A stretch of 64,000 nucleotides of DNA from Flavonifractor sp. AGMB03687. Its GTDB lineage: Bacteria > Bacillota > Clostridia > Oscillospirales > Oscillospiraceae. A program made the translations under genes and the position numbers. The DNA lies in NCBI RefSeq assembly GCF_017811815.1, contig NZ_JADKZI010000009.1, forward strand, positions 1 to 64,000, in the 5' to 3' direction. The notes beneath the pieces were generated by a model. It was not told the DNA's origin, searched no databases, and worked only from the letters and a program-made list of their open reading frames with translations. Below, piece by piece: positions 24,367 through 33,827 of this stretch (position 1 is the stretch's first letter; every line of letters starts with the position of its first letter).

Positions 24367-25020
24367 ATGGAAGAGAACACCTGTGGCCGCAGCTGCATCG
24401 ACTGCGGCTCCGCTGCCTGTAACGATCTGAACCACTCCGACGCCTTTCCGCCCTTCTGCCTGTCCAAGAGTCTGGAGCAGGAGGTGCTGGAGGAGGCGGT
24501 GGCCTGCTACCAGGAGCCGGACAACCACGCCGCCATGGTGGCGGCCGCCGAGGTGGAGTGTGAACACTATTGCCAGTACACCCGGGTCCAGGAGATCGTG
24601 GAGTTTGCCAAGAAGCTGGGCTTTCACAAGATCGGCATTGCCACCTGCGTGGGCCTGCTCCATGAGTCCCGCATTCTGGCCCGCATCCTCCGCTCCCATG
24701 GCTTTGAGGTCTTCGGCATGGGCTGCAAGGCGGGCATGGTGAAGAAGGTGGATCTGGGCATCCCGGAGTCCTGCAACGCCGTGGGGGCCAACGCCTGCAA
24801 TCCCATCTTCCAGGCCAAGATGCTTAACGCCGCAGGCACCCAGCTCAACATCGTGGTGGGCCTGTGCGTGGGCCACGACAGCATGTTCTATAAATACTCC
24901 GACGCTCTGGTCACCACCCTGGTGGCCAAGGACCGGGTGCTGGGCCACAACCCGGTGGCCGCCCTGTACAACGCGGAGTCCTACTACAAATCCAAGGTGT
25001 TCGGACCGGAAACGCCCTAA
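24367..25020 (+). CDS. DUF1847 cysteine-rich metal-binding protein
   Basis: A 217-residue protein of the DUF1847 family. Cysteines cluster at the N-terminus (CGRSCIDCGSAAC) and recur in CEHYCQY, GIATCVGLL, GMGCKAG, SCNAVGANACNP and GLCVGHDS, the pattern expected for metal or Fe-S binding. Biochemical function is unknown; the family is common in anaerobic Clostridia and methanogens. It is cytoplasmic, with no signal peptide. A single gene behind its own promoter. Confidence 0.85.
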   Translation: MEENTCGRSCIDCGSAACNDLNHSDAFPPFCLSKSLEQEVLEEAVACYQEPDNHAAMVAAAEVECEHYCQYTRVQEIVEFAKKLGFHKIGIATCVGLLHESRILARILRSHGFEVFGMGCKAGMVKKVDLGIPESCNAVGANACNPIFQAKMLNAAGTQLNIVVGLCVGHDSMFYKYSDALVTTLVAKDRVLGHNPVAALYNAESYYKSKVFGPETP

Positions 25021-25110
25021 GTCCCCGGTACCTCATCCGGGCAGGTAGGTCCGGCACATACAGCAAGCCCCTTCCGTTTCAGAGATACACAGGAAAGGTG
25101 GAGCGCGCCT

Positions 25111-26071
25111 ATGTATGAGCAGCACATTCAAACGGCCATTGAACGGACCCGCACCATGGTACACCGCTACTACTGTGAAAATGACGTGGATGCGGTGATC
25201 GCCCAGATGAGCGAGGATATTATCTGGCTGGGAGCCGGCGAGCAGGAGTACGCCGCCGGCCGGGAAACGGTAGCCGGGATTTTCCGGCAGTTCCAGGGCC
25301 AGGTCCCCAAGTGCCATATTTCCGGAGAGGAATATCAGGCTATCCCTCTGGGGCCGGAGGTTTGTCTGTGTACCGGACGCATGTGGATCGCCACCGACGC
25401 CTCCACCCAGATCAGTCTCCGGGTCCATCAGCGCATCACCACCATATACCGCTGGGTAGACGGCGCCCCCTTCTGCTGCCATATCCATATCTCCAACCCT
25501 TACAGCGAGATGGTGGAGGAGGATATCGGCTTCCCCACCGCCATGGCCCGGGCGTCCTATCTGTACCTGCAAGAGCAGCTGGCCGCCCAGACCGCCCTGC
25601 TCCAGCGCATGAGCTATGAGGATTCCCTCACCGGGCTGTATAACCGCAACAAGTTTAACGAGGTTCTGGCCCGGGACTGGAGCGACAGCCCCCATCTGGG
25701 CGTGGCCTGCTTTGATCTGAACGGGCTGAAGCAGGTCAACGACCACCGGGGCCACAGTGCCGGAGACACCCTGATCTGCCGGGCTGCCCGCCAGCTCCGG
25801 TCGGTGTTTGACGGCAAGGCCTACCGCATCGGCGGCGACGAGTTTCTGGTCATCGACGATACCCTGGATGAGGCCGACTTCCTGGCCGCCGTCCGCGCCG
25901 TGGAGGACGGCATGGAGGCCGAGCACATCAGCCACTCCGTAGGGGTCTCCTGGCGGGCCGCCCCATGCAGCATCAGCCAGCAGCCAGCAGGTGGAGGAGG
26001 CCGATCAGCGGATGTATCAGAACAAGCGCGAATTTTATAGCATTCAGGACAACGACCGCAGGCAGTGGTAA
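25111..26071 (+). pseudogene. GGDEF diguanylate-cyclase gene, frameshifted at its 3' end
   Basis: The frame opening at ATG 25111 (after AAAGGTGG) encodes an N-terminal SnoaL/NTF2-like sensor domain (about residues 5-130) and a GGDEF domain with RIGGDEFLVI (GGDEF at 241-245) and FDLNGLKQVND, the nucleotide-binding strand. Such enzymes make cyclic di-GMP from two GTP. The frame stops at 26040 with an alien tail. A 7-bp tandem duplication (CAGCCAG twice, 25974-25987) shifts the frame; removing one copy restores QQVEEADQRMYQNKREF and a natural stop at 26069-26071. The shifted product lacks only the last GGDEF helix, so it may still fold partly. Confidence 0.8.
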
Positions 26072-26102
26072 CCCGGGTCCTGTGCATCCAACCGGTTTCC
26101 CA

Positions 26103-26132
26103 GGGGCGGCTTTGCCGCCCCCTTGCCTTTTG
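26103..26132 (+). terminator. Terminator after GGDEF gene
   Basis: GGGGCGGC/GCCGCCCC around TTT at 26103-26121, followed by CTTGCCTTTT. The T-rich part doubles as the start of the next promoter. Confidence 0.65.
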
Positions 26133-26151
26133 TCCGCAAACCGTGTACAAT
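26123..26151 (+). promoter_or_regulatory. Probable promoter of the MATE gene
   Basis: TTGCCT (26123-26128), 17-base spacer, TACAAT (26146-26151), about 50 bases ahead of the start codon. Confidence 0.5.
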
Positions 26152-26199
26152 CCTCTTGCGGCATTGACCGCGTTAGTTTACTTTTTGGAGGGATCTGTC

Positions 26200-27564
26200 A
26201 TGCGTCTGGCCCGGCCGGTGGGCGATATTACCCAGGGCTCCATCTGGAAGCAGCTTCTGGCTCTCTTCTTCCCCCTGTGGTTCGGCACCTTCTTCCAACA
26301 GCTGTATAACACCGTGGACACGGTGGTGGTGGGCCGGTTCGTGGGCAAGGTGGCCCTGGCCGCCGTAGGCTCCACCGGCGTCATCGTCAACCTGACGGTG
26401 GGTATCTTTACCGGCCTGGCCGCCGGTGCGGTGGTGGTCATCGCCCAGCGTTACGGCGCCCGCATGGGGGAGGACGTCCACAAGAGCGTCCACACCGCCA
26501 TGACCCTGTCGGTGATCATCGGCGCCATCTTCATGGTGGTGGGCTTCATCCTCACCCCCTGGGCCCTCCGTGCCATGGACACCACCGCCGACGCCCTGCC
26601 CGGGGCCATCCTCTATCAGCGGGTGTACTTCCTGGGCATGATCCCCAACGTGATCTACAACATGGGCACCGGCGTGCTCCGTGCTGTGGGCGACTCCCGC
26701 CGCCCCCTCTACTTCCTCATTGCCGCCTCCCTGTGCAACATCGTGCTGGACCTGCTGCTGGTGGTGGTCATCCCCCTGGGGGTGCTGGGCGTGGCCATTG
26801 CCACCGTGTCCTCCCAGGTGCTGTCGGCGGTGCTGGTAGTCATCTCCCTGATGCGCTCCGAGGGCACCCCCTTCCAGCTCTTCCCCTCGGAACTGAAGCT
26901 CCACCGCCAGCCCCTCTCCGCCATCATGAAGGTGGGACTGCCCACCGCCCTGCAGTCGGTGATGTATTCCGCCTCCAACATCGTCATTCAGTCGTCCATC
27001 AACTCCTTTGATACCGACGCGGTGGCCGCCTGGACGGCCTACGGCAAGATGGACATCCTGTTCTGGATGACCATTACCGCCCTGTCCCAGGCCCTCACCA
27101 CCTTCGCCGGACAGAACTACGGCGCGGGGAAGTATGACCGGCTGAAAAAGAGCGTGCGCATCTCCATCGCCATGAGCGCCGCCATCACCCTGGCCATGAG
27201 CGCCGTCCTGGTGATCTTCGCCCGGCCCATTCTGACTATCTTCACCCCCGACCCCGACGTGCTGGAGATCGGCGTGGAAATGGTGGTCTTCCTGGCCCCC
27301 TGCTACATCACCTATATTCTGGTGGAGCTGCTCCCCGGCGCCATCCGGGGCGCGGGCAAGTCCCTGGTGCCCATGCTCATCTCGGTGTTCGGCGTGTGCG
27401 GCCTGCGTCTGCTGTGGCTCTTCCTGGTGGTGCCCCAGCACCACACCATCGTCATGGTGGAGGCCAGCTACCCCATCACCTGGACCACCACCTCGGTGGC
27501 TCTGCTGCTCTACTATAAATTCGGCAAGTGGCTGACCAAGCCGGAGGAGCTCTCCCTCCGCTGA
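26200..27564 (+). CDS. MATE-family multidrug/cation efflux transporter
   Basis: A 454-residue inner-membrane protein with about twelve transmembrane segments in two repeats, exporting drugs or metabolites in exchange for Na+ or H+. Typical MATE landmarks are PLWFGTFFQQLYNTVDTVVVGR in the first helix pair, GTGVLRAVGDSRRPLY, the second-repeat VGLPTALQSVMYSASN and GAIRGAGKSLVPM. It resembles the NorM/DinF-like group of Clostridia. GGAGGG at 26187-26192 fixes ATG 26200; the frame itself is open further upstream. Confidence 0.92.
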   Translation: MRLARPVGDITQGSIWKQLLALFFPLWFGTFFQQLYNTVDTVVVGRFVGKVALAAVGSTGVIVNLTVGIFTGLAAGAVVVIAQRYGARMGEDVHKSVHTAMTLSVIIGAIFMVVGFILTPWALRAMDTTADALPGAILYQRVYFLGMIPNVIYNMGTGVLRAVGDSRRPLYFLIAASLCNIVLDLLLVVVIPLGVLGVAIATVSSQVLSAVLVVISLMRSEGTPFQLFPSELKLHRQPLSAIMKVGLPTALQSVMYSASNIVIQSSINSFDTDAVAAWTAYGKMDILFWMTITALSQALTTFAGQNYGAGKYDRLKKSVRISIAMSAAITLAMSAVLVIFARPILTIFTPDPDVLEIGVEMVVFLAPCYITYILVELLPGAIRGAGKSLVPMLISVFGVCGLRLLWLFLVVPQHHTIVMVEASYPITWTTTSVALLLYYKFGKWLTKPEELSLR

Positions 27565-27627
27565 CGGGCATGCCCTTCTTTTCCCCCAAAAGTGCAAAAA
27601 AATGCCCTGTTTTTTGCGAATGAATCC

Positions 27628-27656
27628 TTTACAACAGGGCCAGACTATGGTAGAAT
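27628..27656 (+). promoter_or_regulatory. Promoter of rpsO
   Basis: TTTACA (27628-27633), 17-base spacer, TAGAAT (27651-27656). It leaves a leader of about 100 bases before rpsO, the place where S15 often autoregulates. Confidence 0.7.
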
Positions 27657-27764
27657 ATCCTGGTCTGTAAACAGACGCTATCTTTACCCCGGACTTCGTC
27701 TCCCGGCTTACACCGGCCGGTCACGCAGCCCGCGGGCACATTGTTTGAAAGGTGGAACTCAACC

Positions 27765-28031
27765 ATGATCCGTAAGGACGAAAAGACCGCTGTTATCGAA
27801 GCCAACCGCACTCACCCCACTGACACTGGTTCTCCCGAGGTGCAGATCGCCATTCTGACCGCTCGCATCCAGGAGCTGACCGAGCACCTGAAGGTGCACA
27901 AGCACGACAACCACAGCCGCCGCGGCCTGCTGAAGATGGTCGGTAAGCGTCGTAAGATGCTGGACTACCTGATGAGCAAGGACATCGAGCGCTATCGTGC
28001 CATCATTGCCAAGCTGGGTATCCGTAAGTAA
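27765..28031 (+). CDS. rpsO: 30S ribosomal protein S15
   Basis: Eighty-eight residues, the normal length for S15. The family signatures [22 protein letters not shown] and [20 protein letters not shown], the 16S rRNA-binding helices, are fully present. S15 binds the central domain of 16S rRNA early in 30S assembly. ATG 27765 follows GAAAGGTGG. It lies directly upstream of pnp, the common bacterial rpsO-pnp arrangement. Confidence 0.97.
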   Translation: MIRKDEKTAVIEANRTHPTDTGSPEVQIAILTARIQELTEHLKVHKHDNHSRRGLLKMVGKRRKMLDYLMSKDIERYRAIIAKLGIRK

Positions 28032-28045
28032 TAACAGACTGAATA

Positions 28046-28080
28046 GGGGTGGCGCGGACCTCCGTGCCACCCCTTCTTCC
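28046..28080 (+). terminator. Hairpin after rpsO
   Basis: GGGGTGGC-CGGA and TCCG-GCCACCCC pair with one mismatch and end in a weak T/C tract (TTCTTCC). Probably a leaky terminator letting some transcription into pnp. Confidence 0.55.
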
Positions 28081-28087
28081 CATCCGT

Positions 28088-28166
28088 CAGAGCACGCTTT
28101 TTAGCAGTTGAACCTGGGCCCGGAGGGCCGGACGTGGGTTCAAGTGCTAAAAAGAGCCTGGCTCTG
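28088..28166 (+). promoter_or_regulatory. Long stem-loop in the pnp leader
   Basis: CTTTTTAGCA plus TTGAACC (28097-28114) pairs with GGTTCAA plus TGCTAAAAAG (28137-28154) with one mismatch; CAGAGC (28088-28093) and GCTCTG (28160-28165) extend the stem. It lies 40 bases before the pnp start codon. In Escherichia coli a double-stranded pnp leader cut by RNase III is the basis of PNPase autocontrol; a similar role here is inference. Confidence 0.6.
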
Positions 28167-28205
28167 ATGTGTGGGAAACACCAACGAAAAGGAGGAACAA
28201 CCTGC

Positions 28206-30356
28206 ATGTCAACCATCATCAAGCACAAGGAATTTACCAACCGCAAGGTGTACAAGACTGAGGTCGCCGGCCGTCCCCTGACCATCGACGTGGGCAAGGT
28301 GGCTGAGCTGGCCACCGCTTCCGCCATGGTGACCTACGGCGAGACCACCGTGCTGGTGGCCGTCACTGTGTCCCCTCGTCCCCGGGACGGCGTGGACTTC
28401 TTCCCCCTGAGCGTGGACTTTGAGGAGAAGCTGTACGCTGTGGGCCGCATCCCCGGCTCCTTCATGCGCCGTGAGGGCCAGCCCTCTCTGCCCGCCGTTC
28501 TGGCTTCCCGCGTCATCGACCGCTCCATCCGTCCTCTGTTCCCCTACGATTTCCGCAACGACGTGGTGGTGACCGCCACTGTCATGAGCGTGGATCGTGA
28601 CTGCTCCCCCGAGGTGACCGCCATGATCGGCGTGTCCGCCTGCCTGGCTTACTCCTGCATCCCCTGGGCCGGCCCCATCGGCTGCCTGGAGGTGGGCTAT
28701 GTGGACGGCCAGATCGTCATGAACCCCACCAACGAGCAGAAGCACAACTCCCAGCTGGACCTGACCGTGGCCGCCACCGATAAGAAGGTCATCATGATCG
28801 AGGCCGGCGCCAAGGAGCTGCCCGACGACATCATGTACGACGCCATCGTCAAGGCCCACGAGGAGATCAAGAGCCAGGTGGCCTTCATCAACGAGATCGT
28901 GGCTGAGATCGGCCGCGAGAAGATGACCTACGACCACGCTGACTTCGACCAGGAGCTGTTCGACAAGATCGTGGAGGCCACCATGGACGAGGCCAAGGCC
29001 GCCATGGACACCGACGACAAGAACGTCCGCGAGGAGCGTTGGAACGCCCTCATCGAGCACTGGCATGAGCTCTTCCTGGAGGACTATCCCGAGATGGACA
29101 AGTACCTGGAGGAGATCACCTACAAGTTCCAGAAGAAGATCGTCAAGGCCTGGCTGCTGGAGGGCCACCGCGTGGACGGCCGTGCCAAGAACGAGATCCG
29201 TCCCCTGGCCGCCGAGGTTGGCGTGCTGCCCCGCGTCCACGGCTCCGGCCTGTTCACCCGCGGTCAGACTCAGGTGCTCTCCATCTGCACCCTGAACACC
29301 CTCTCCGCCGCCCAGAAGCTGGATACCATCTGGGAGGAAGAAGAGAAGCGGTACATGCACCACTACAACTTCCCCGCCTACTCCACCGGCGAGGCCCGTG
29401 CCGCCCGCTCCACCAACCGGCGTGAGAAGGGCCACGGCGCTCTGGCTGAGCGTGCTCTGGAGCCCGTTATTCCCCCTGTGGAGGAGTTCCCCTACGCCAT
29501 CCGCGTGGTGTCCGAGGTCCTGAGCTCCAACGGCTCCACCTCTCAGGGCTCCATCTGCGGCTCCACTCTGGCCCTGATGGATGCCGGCGTGCCCATCTCC
29601 GCCCCCGTGGCCGGCATCTCCTGCGGCCTGATCCAGGACGATGACGGCGGCTTCACCACCTTCATCGACATCCAGGGCGTGGAGGACTTCCACGGCGAGA
29701 TGGACTTCAAGGTGGCCGGCACCAAGGCCGGTATCACCGCCATCCAGATGGACATCAAGAACGACGGCCTGTCCCACGAGATCATCAAGGAAGCTCTGGC
29801 CATCACCAAGGACGCCCGTTACGCCATCCTGGACGAGATCATGCTGCCCTGCATCGACAAGCCCCGTGCCGACGTGGCCGACACCGCTCCCAAGATGGTG
29901 AAGATGAAGATCGACGTGGACAAGATCCGCGAGGTCATCGGCTCCGGCGGCAAGGTCATCCAGAAGATCTGTGCCGACACCGGCGCCAAGATCGACATCG
30001 AGGACGACGGCACCATCTACATTGCCGGTACCGACAAGGCCTCCTGCGACGCCGCCAAGAAGACCATCGAGACCATCGTGTTCGTGCCCGAGGTGGGCGC
30101 CCTGTACTACGGCAAGGTGGTCCGCATCCTGCAGTTCGGCGCCTTCGTGGAGCTGGCTCCCGGCAAGGACGGCATGGTCCACATCTCCAAGCTGGCTGAC
30201 CGCCGCGTGGAGAAGGTGGAGGACGTGGTCAACATCGGCGATATGATCTGGGTCAAGGTCACCGATATCGACGAGAAGGGCCGTGTCAACCTGTCCTACC
30301 GCGACGCCCTCAAGGAGATCAAGGCCAAGAAAGAGGCCGGCGAGCCCATTAAGTAA
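28206..30356 (+). CDS. pnp: Polyribonucleotide nucleotidyltransferase (PNPase)
   Basis: A 716-residue phosphorolytic 3'-5' exoribonuclease of mRNA decay. Two RNase PH domains are visible (about residues 10-150 and 315-465, the second with RVHGSGLFTRGQTQVLSICTL-type sequence and STNRREKGHGALAERAL), separated by the alpha-helical linker. Then come a KH domain with IGSGGKVIQ (about 575) and an S1 domain at the C-terminus (VGALYYGKVVRILQFGAFVE). GAAAAGGAGGAAC lies ahead of ATG 28206. Full length for the family. Second gene of rpsO-pnp with its own leader stem-loop. Confidence 0.97.
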   Translation: MSTIIKHKEFTNRKVYKTEVAGRPLTIDVGKVAELATASAMVTYGETTVLVAVTVSPRPRDGVDFFPLSVDFEEKLYAVGRIPGSFMRREGQPSLPAVLASRVIDRSIRPLFPYDFRNDVVVTATVMSVDRDCSPEVTAMIGVSACLAYSCIPWAGPIGCLEVGYVDGQIVMNPTNEQKHNSQLDLTVAATDKKVIMIEAGAKELPDDIMYDAIVKAHEEIKSQVAFINEIVAEIGREKMTYDHADFDQELFDKIVEATMDEAKAAMDTDDKNVREERWNALIEHWHELFLEDYPEMDKYLEEITYKFQKKIVKAWLLEGHRVDGRAKNEIRPLAAEVGVLPRVHGSGLFTRGQTQVLSICTLNTLSAAQKLDTIWEEEEKRYMHHYNFPAYSTGEARAARSTNRREKGHGALAERALEPVIPPVEEFPYAIRVVSEVLSSNGSTSQGSICGSTLALMDAGVPISAPVAGISCGLIQDDDGGFTTFIDIQGVEDFHGEMDFKVAGTKAGITAIQMDIKNDGLSHEIIKEALAITKDARYAILDEIMLPCIDKPRADVADTAPKMVKMKIDVDKIREVIGSGGKVIQKICADTGAKIDIEDDGTIYIAGTDKASCDAAKKTIETIVFVPEVGALYYGKVVRILQFGAFVELAPGKDGMVHISKLADRRVEKVEDVVNIGDMIWVKVTDIDEKGRVNLSYRDALKEIKAKKEAGEPIK

Positions 30357-30369
30357 TTCCAGAACGCAT

Positions 30370-30405
30370 AAAAAATCCCCGCTGCAATCGCAGCGGGGAT
30401 TTTTT
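30370..30405. terminator. Bidirectional terminator between pnp and ftsH
   Basis: AAAAAATCCCCGCTGC (30370-30385) pairs perfectly with GCAGCGGGGATTTTTT (30390-30405) around AATC. It serves both converging genes. Confidence 0.95.
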
Positions 30406-30419
30406 GTTGGTATTGCGAT

Positions 30420-32303
30420 TTATCCCTGGGCCAGCAGCTTCATGAACTCCTCGCCGGTGATGGTCTCCTTCTCCAGCAGGTAGGCCGCCAGGTTGCGCAG
30501 CTGCTCCTCGTGGTCCCGCAGCAAAGCCAGGGCCTTCTGGTGGGCCTCCTTCACGGTTGCCACCACCTGCTTGTCGATCTCGGCCGCCGTCTCGGCGGAG
30601 CAGGCCAGGGAGGTGTCGCCCCCCAGGTACTGGTTCTGTACCGTCTCCAGGGCCACCATGTCGAACTGCTCCGTCATGCCGTACCGGGTAATCATGGCCC
30701 GGGCCAGCTTGGTGGCCTGCTCGATGTCGTTGGAGGCGCCGGTAGTCACGTTGTCCGCGCCGAAGATGAGCTCCTCGGCGGCCCGGCCGCCGGTGAGGGT
30801 GGCGATCTTATTGATGAGCTCGGCCCGGCTCATGAGGTTGCGCTGGCCCTCGTCCACCTGCATGGTGTAGCCCAGAGCCCCCGAAGTGCGGGGAACGATG
30901 GTGATCTTGGTCACCGGGGCGGAGTTGGTCTGGAGGGCGGCCACCAGGGCGTGGCCCACCTCATGGAAGGACACCAGCTTCTTCTCCTGGGGGGAGATGA
31001 CGGCGTTCTTCCGCTGGGCGCCGGCGATGACGGTCTCCACGCTCTCCTCCAGGTCGGCCTGGGTCACCGTCTTGCGGCCCTGCCGCACCGCCCGGAGGGC
31101 AGCCTCGTTGACGATGTTGGCAAGCTCGGCGCCGGAGGCGCCGGCGGTGGCCCGGGCGATGGCGTTCCAATCCACGTCAGCGTCGATGTGGACGTGCTTG
31201 CCGTGGACCTTCAGAATAGCCACACGGCCCTGGAGGTCGGGCAGCTCCACCGGCACCCGCCGGTCAAACCGGCCGGGCCGCATGAGGGCGGGGTCCAGGC
31301 TCTCCGGACGGTTGGTGGCCGCCAGCAGCACCACGCCCTTGCTGGAGTCGAAGCCGTCCATCTCGGCCAGCAGCTGGTTGAGGGTCTGCTCCCGCTCGTC
31401 GTTGCCGCCGTAGCCGCCGGTGTCACGCTTCTTGCCGATGGCGTCGATCTCGTCGATAAACACGATGCAGGGGGCCTTTTCTCCCGCCTGCTTGAACAGG
31501 TCCCGCACCTTGGCGGCGCCCATGCCCACGAACATCTCCACAAATTCCGAGCCGGAGATGGAGAAGAAGGGCACCTTGGCCTCACCGGCTACCGCCTTGG
31601 CCAGCAGGGTCTTACCGGTACCGGGAGGGCCCACCAGCAGCACGCCCTTGGGCAGCTTGGCGCCGATGGCGGCGTACTTGTCCGGCTCATGGAGGAAGTC
31701 CACCACCTCCATCAGGGACTCCTTAGCCTCGTCCTGGCCCGCCACGTCGGCAAAGGACACACCGGTGGAGGCCTCCTCCACGTAGATCTTGGCGTTGGCC
31801 TTGCCGAAGGTCATGGCGTTGCCCATGCCGCCGGGCAGGTTATTGCCCATGCGCTTCATCATGAAGCGGGAGAGCAGCTGGCCAATGAGGATAAAGAGAA
31901 AAATGGGCAGCACCCAGCTGATCAGGGCAGCCAGGATGGGGTTGGCCTGGGTGGGGATCTCGGCAGTGAACACGATGTCCGGGTCCTCCCGCAGCTGGTT
32001 CAGCAGCCGCTGGCCGTCGTCCGGCCAGATGCCCGTCTTGTAGTAGCCTTCCCGGCCCGACTCGTCGGTGCCGATGAACACGATCTCCCGGCTGTCCTCG
32101 TCCAGGGCCACCTCGGTGACCCGGTCGGCATCCACCATGGACAGGAACTGGCTGTAGGGCACCTCAACCACCTGCCGCTCCAGCACCGAGGGGAAGAAGA
32201 AGACGTTGAGGAGCATCAGCGCCACCAGAGCGATGGCGTAGTAGAAGATCAGCGGTTTTTTCGGCGGGCTTGGGGTCTTCCCGTCGTCTTTAATCTCTTG
32301 CAT
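30420..32303 (-). CDS. ftsH: ATP-dependent zinc metalloprotease FtsH
   Basis: A 627-residue membrane-bound AAA+ protease that extracts and degrades membrane and soluble proteins. Two transmembrane helices (about residues 18-38 and 125-147) flank a short extracytoplasmic domain. The AAA module has [20 protein letters not shown] and a RPGRFDR arginine-finger region; the protease carries the zinc motif HEVGH. ATG 32303 was chosen over a TTG two codons upstream because GGAGGA lies seven bases before it. The short C-terminal tail is normal for Clostridia. It is transcribed toward pnp from its own promoter. Confidence 0.96.
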   Translation of the reverse strand: MQEIKDDGKTPSPPKKPLIFYYAIALVALMLLNVFFFPSVLERQVVEVPYSQFLSMVDADRVTEVALDEDSREIVFIGTDESGREGYYKTGIWPDDGQRLLNQLREDPDIVFTAEIPTQANPILAALISWVLPIFLFILIGQLLSRFMMKRMGNNLPGGMGNAMTFGKANAKIYVEEASTGVSFADVAGQDEAKESLMEVVDFLHEPDKYAAIGAKLPKGVLLVGPPGTGKTLLAKAVAGEAKVPFFSISGSEFVEMFVGMGAAKVRDLFKQAGEKAPCIVFIDEIDAIGKKRDTGGYGGNDEREQTLNQLLAEMDGFDSSKGVVLLAATNRPESLDPALMRPGRFDRRVPVELPDLQGRVAILKVHGKHVHIDADVDWNAIARATAGASGAELANIVNEAALRAVRQGRKTVTQADLEESVETVIAGAQRKNAVISPQEKKLVSFHEVGHALVAALQTNSAPVTKITIVPRTSGALGYTMQVDEGQRNLMSRAELINKIATLTGGRAAEELIFGADNVTTGASNDIEQATKLARAMITRYGMTEQFDMVALETVQNQYLGGDTSLACSAETAAEIDKQVVATVKEAHQKALALLRDHEEQLRNLAAYLLEKETITGEEFMKLLAQG

Positions 32304-32348
32304 GGTCAATTCCTCCGAAGTCCGAATAATGTTTTCTATGCTAAATAA

Positions 32349-32376
32349 ATCATAGATTTTTTCTCTGGAAAGTCAA
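32349..32376 (-). promoter_or_regulatory. Promoter of ftsH
   Basis: On the minus strand TTGACT (complement of 32371-32376), 16-base spacer, TATGAT (complement of 32349-32354). Confidence 0.7.
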
Positions 32377-32420
32377 TAGCTTTCCCCGAGGTTTTACACA
32401 TTATTCATACATGATGTGGA

Positions 32421-32453
32421 AAACCCGGAGCGAGAAATCGCTCCGGGTTTTGT
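32421..32453 (-). terminator. Terminator after the PBP gene
   Basis: AAACCCGGAGCGA (32421-32433) and TCGCTCCGGGTTT (32438-32450) pair perfectly around a GAAA loop, four bases beyond the PBP stop on the minus strand. Confidence 0.85.
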
Positions 32454-32456
32454 CAC

Positions 32457-33827
32457 TCAGTATCCGTTTACTAAGGCGTCCAGCACCTTGGCGGCCACCG
32501 AACCGGCCACGTCGGCGCCCGAGCCGCCGTTCTCCACCATCACCACAAAGGCGTAGGGAGCGTCCTCGTTGCGGAGGAATCCGGCAAACCAGGCGTGGGG
32601 GGCGTTGCCGCCGCCCACCTCGGCGGTGCCGCTCTTGGCGCAGATGTCCATGTTGGGGAAGCGGTTGGCGCCGTAGGCGTCAATGACGTTGCGGGACATG
32701 ATGTCCGCCAGGGTGGCGGCGGTGGAGGACTCAATGAGGGTGCCCGTCTTCTTGGTCATCTGGGGTAGAGAGGGGATCCCCAGTGGGTTTTCCACCTTCT
32801 GAATCAGCTTGGGGACAGCGGCCTGGCCGCCCTGGGCGATGGCACCCATGTACACCATGATGGCGCAGGGGTTGGCCAGGTCATTGTACTGGCCCACACC
32901 GGCCCAGGCCAGCTGGCCGGTGGTGCCGGAGAAGTCGAACCGTCCGGCGGCGGAGGTAAGGCCGCTGACCTTGTAGGAGGAGGTGAGCCCCGCCTTCTCG
33001 GTATAGCTCTGCATGACCTCCGGTCCCAGCTCGGCGGCCAGCTGACCGAACACCCCGTTGCAGGAGTTGGCCAGGGCCCCGTAGATGTCCATGGTGCCGT
33101 GGGCGTGGGGGCAGGTGATGGCCTCGCCTCCCACGTCGGTGGAGCCGGTACAGGTCCAGGTCCGGTCAAAAAGGTCGGGGATGTTCTCAATGGCGGCGGT
33201 GAGGGTCACCGTCTTGAACACCGAGCCCGGCGGGAAGGTGCCCGACAGGAAGCGGTTGAGGTACACACCGTCATAAGCCGGGTTGTCCTCCACGTCCTCC
33301 GGCGGATTCAGGGGGTCGTAGGTGGGGGAGGACACCATGCACAGGATCTCACCTGTCTCATAGTTGTACACACCCACCGCGCCCTTACGGCCCCCCAGGG
33401 CCTGATAGGCGATGTAGTTGAGCCGGGCATCCAGGGTGAGGTAGAGGTCGTTGCCGTTGCCCAGGGGGGAGTAGGCCCCGGTGATCAGGTTGAAGCCGGA
33501 CAGCTTGTCGGCAAAGGCGGTGAGGGCGCCGGTGCCGATTTTGCCTTGGGCATCCCCCACGGCGTGGAGGGTAGCCTTGCGGACGGTCTCATTCTCGTAG
33601 TAGTGGCGGCTGCCGTCCTCGTCCGCCCAGCTCAGCACGTCCCCGTCCCGGTCCAGCACCCGGCCCACCGAGAGCTGGCCCTGGCTGTTGTACAGGTGGC
33701 GGTTGGCGGCGAAGGAGGCCCAGCGGTTGCCGTAGAGCACATAGCGCACCACGTAGAACCCCAGCCCCAGCACCAGAGCAGCGGCCAGCAGCAGGCAGAG
33801 GACCGCCCGTTTTTCAATCTTCTTCAT
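32457..33827 (-). CDS. Class B penicillin-binding protein (transpeptidase)
   Basis: A 456-residue D,D-transpeptidase that cross-links peptidoglycan. One N-terminal membrane anchor (about residues 8-28) is followed by a short linker domain and the penicillin-binding domain. The three catalytic motifs are S-V-F-K (S202-K205, in PPGSVFKT), SCN (255-257) and KSGTAE near residue 405. It is short for the class, lacking the large PBP-dimer domain, as in PbpA-type proteins of Clostridia and Actinobacteria. Its start overlaps the FHA-FtsW/RodA gene by 14 bases; the pair should act as a glycosyltransferase/transpeptidase unit. Confidence 0.9.
   Translation of the reverse strand: MKKIEKRAVLCLLLAAALVLGLGFYVVRYVLYGNRWASFAANRHLYNSQGQLSVGRVLDRDGDVLSWADEDGSRHYYENETVRKATLHAVGDAQGKIGTGALTAFADKLSGFNLITGAYSPLGNGNDLYLTLDARLNYIAYQALGGRKGAVGVYNYETGEILCMVSSPTYDPLNPPEDVEDNPAYDGVYLNRFLSGTFPPGSVFKTVTLTAAIENIPDLFDRTWTCTGSTDVGGEAITCPHAHGTMDIYGALANSCNGVFGQLAAELGPEVMQSYTEKAGLTSSYKVSGLTSAAGRFDFSGTTGQLAWAGVGQYNDLANPCAIMVYMGAIAQGGQAAVPKLIQKVENPLGIPSLPQMTKKTGTLIESSTAATLADIMSRNVIDAYGANRFPNMDICAKSGTAEVGGGNAPHAWFAGFLRNEDAPYAFVVMVENGGSGADVAGSVAAKVLDALVNGY

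Noticed and set aside
28209-30182. A 657-codon frame opposite pnp
   Set aside because: Shadow of pnp in GC-rich DNA; no domain or ribosome binding site.
30510-32348. A 612-codon frame opposite ftsH
   Set aside because: Shadow of ftsH with low-complexity His/Gly/Leu content.
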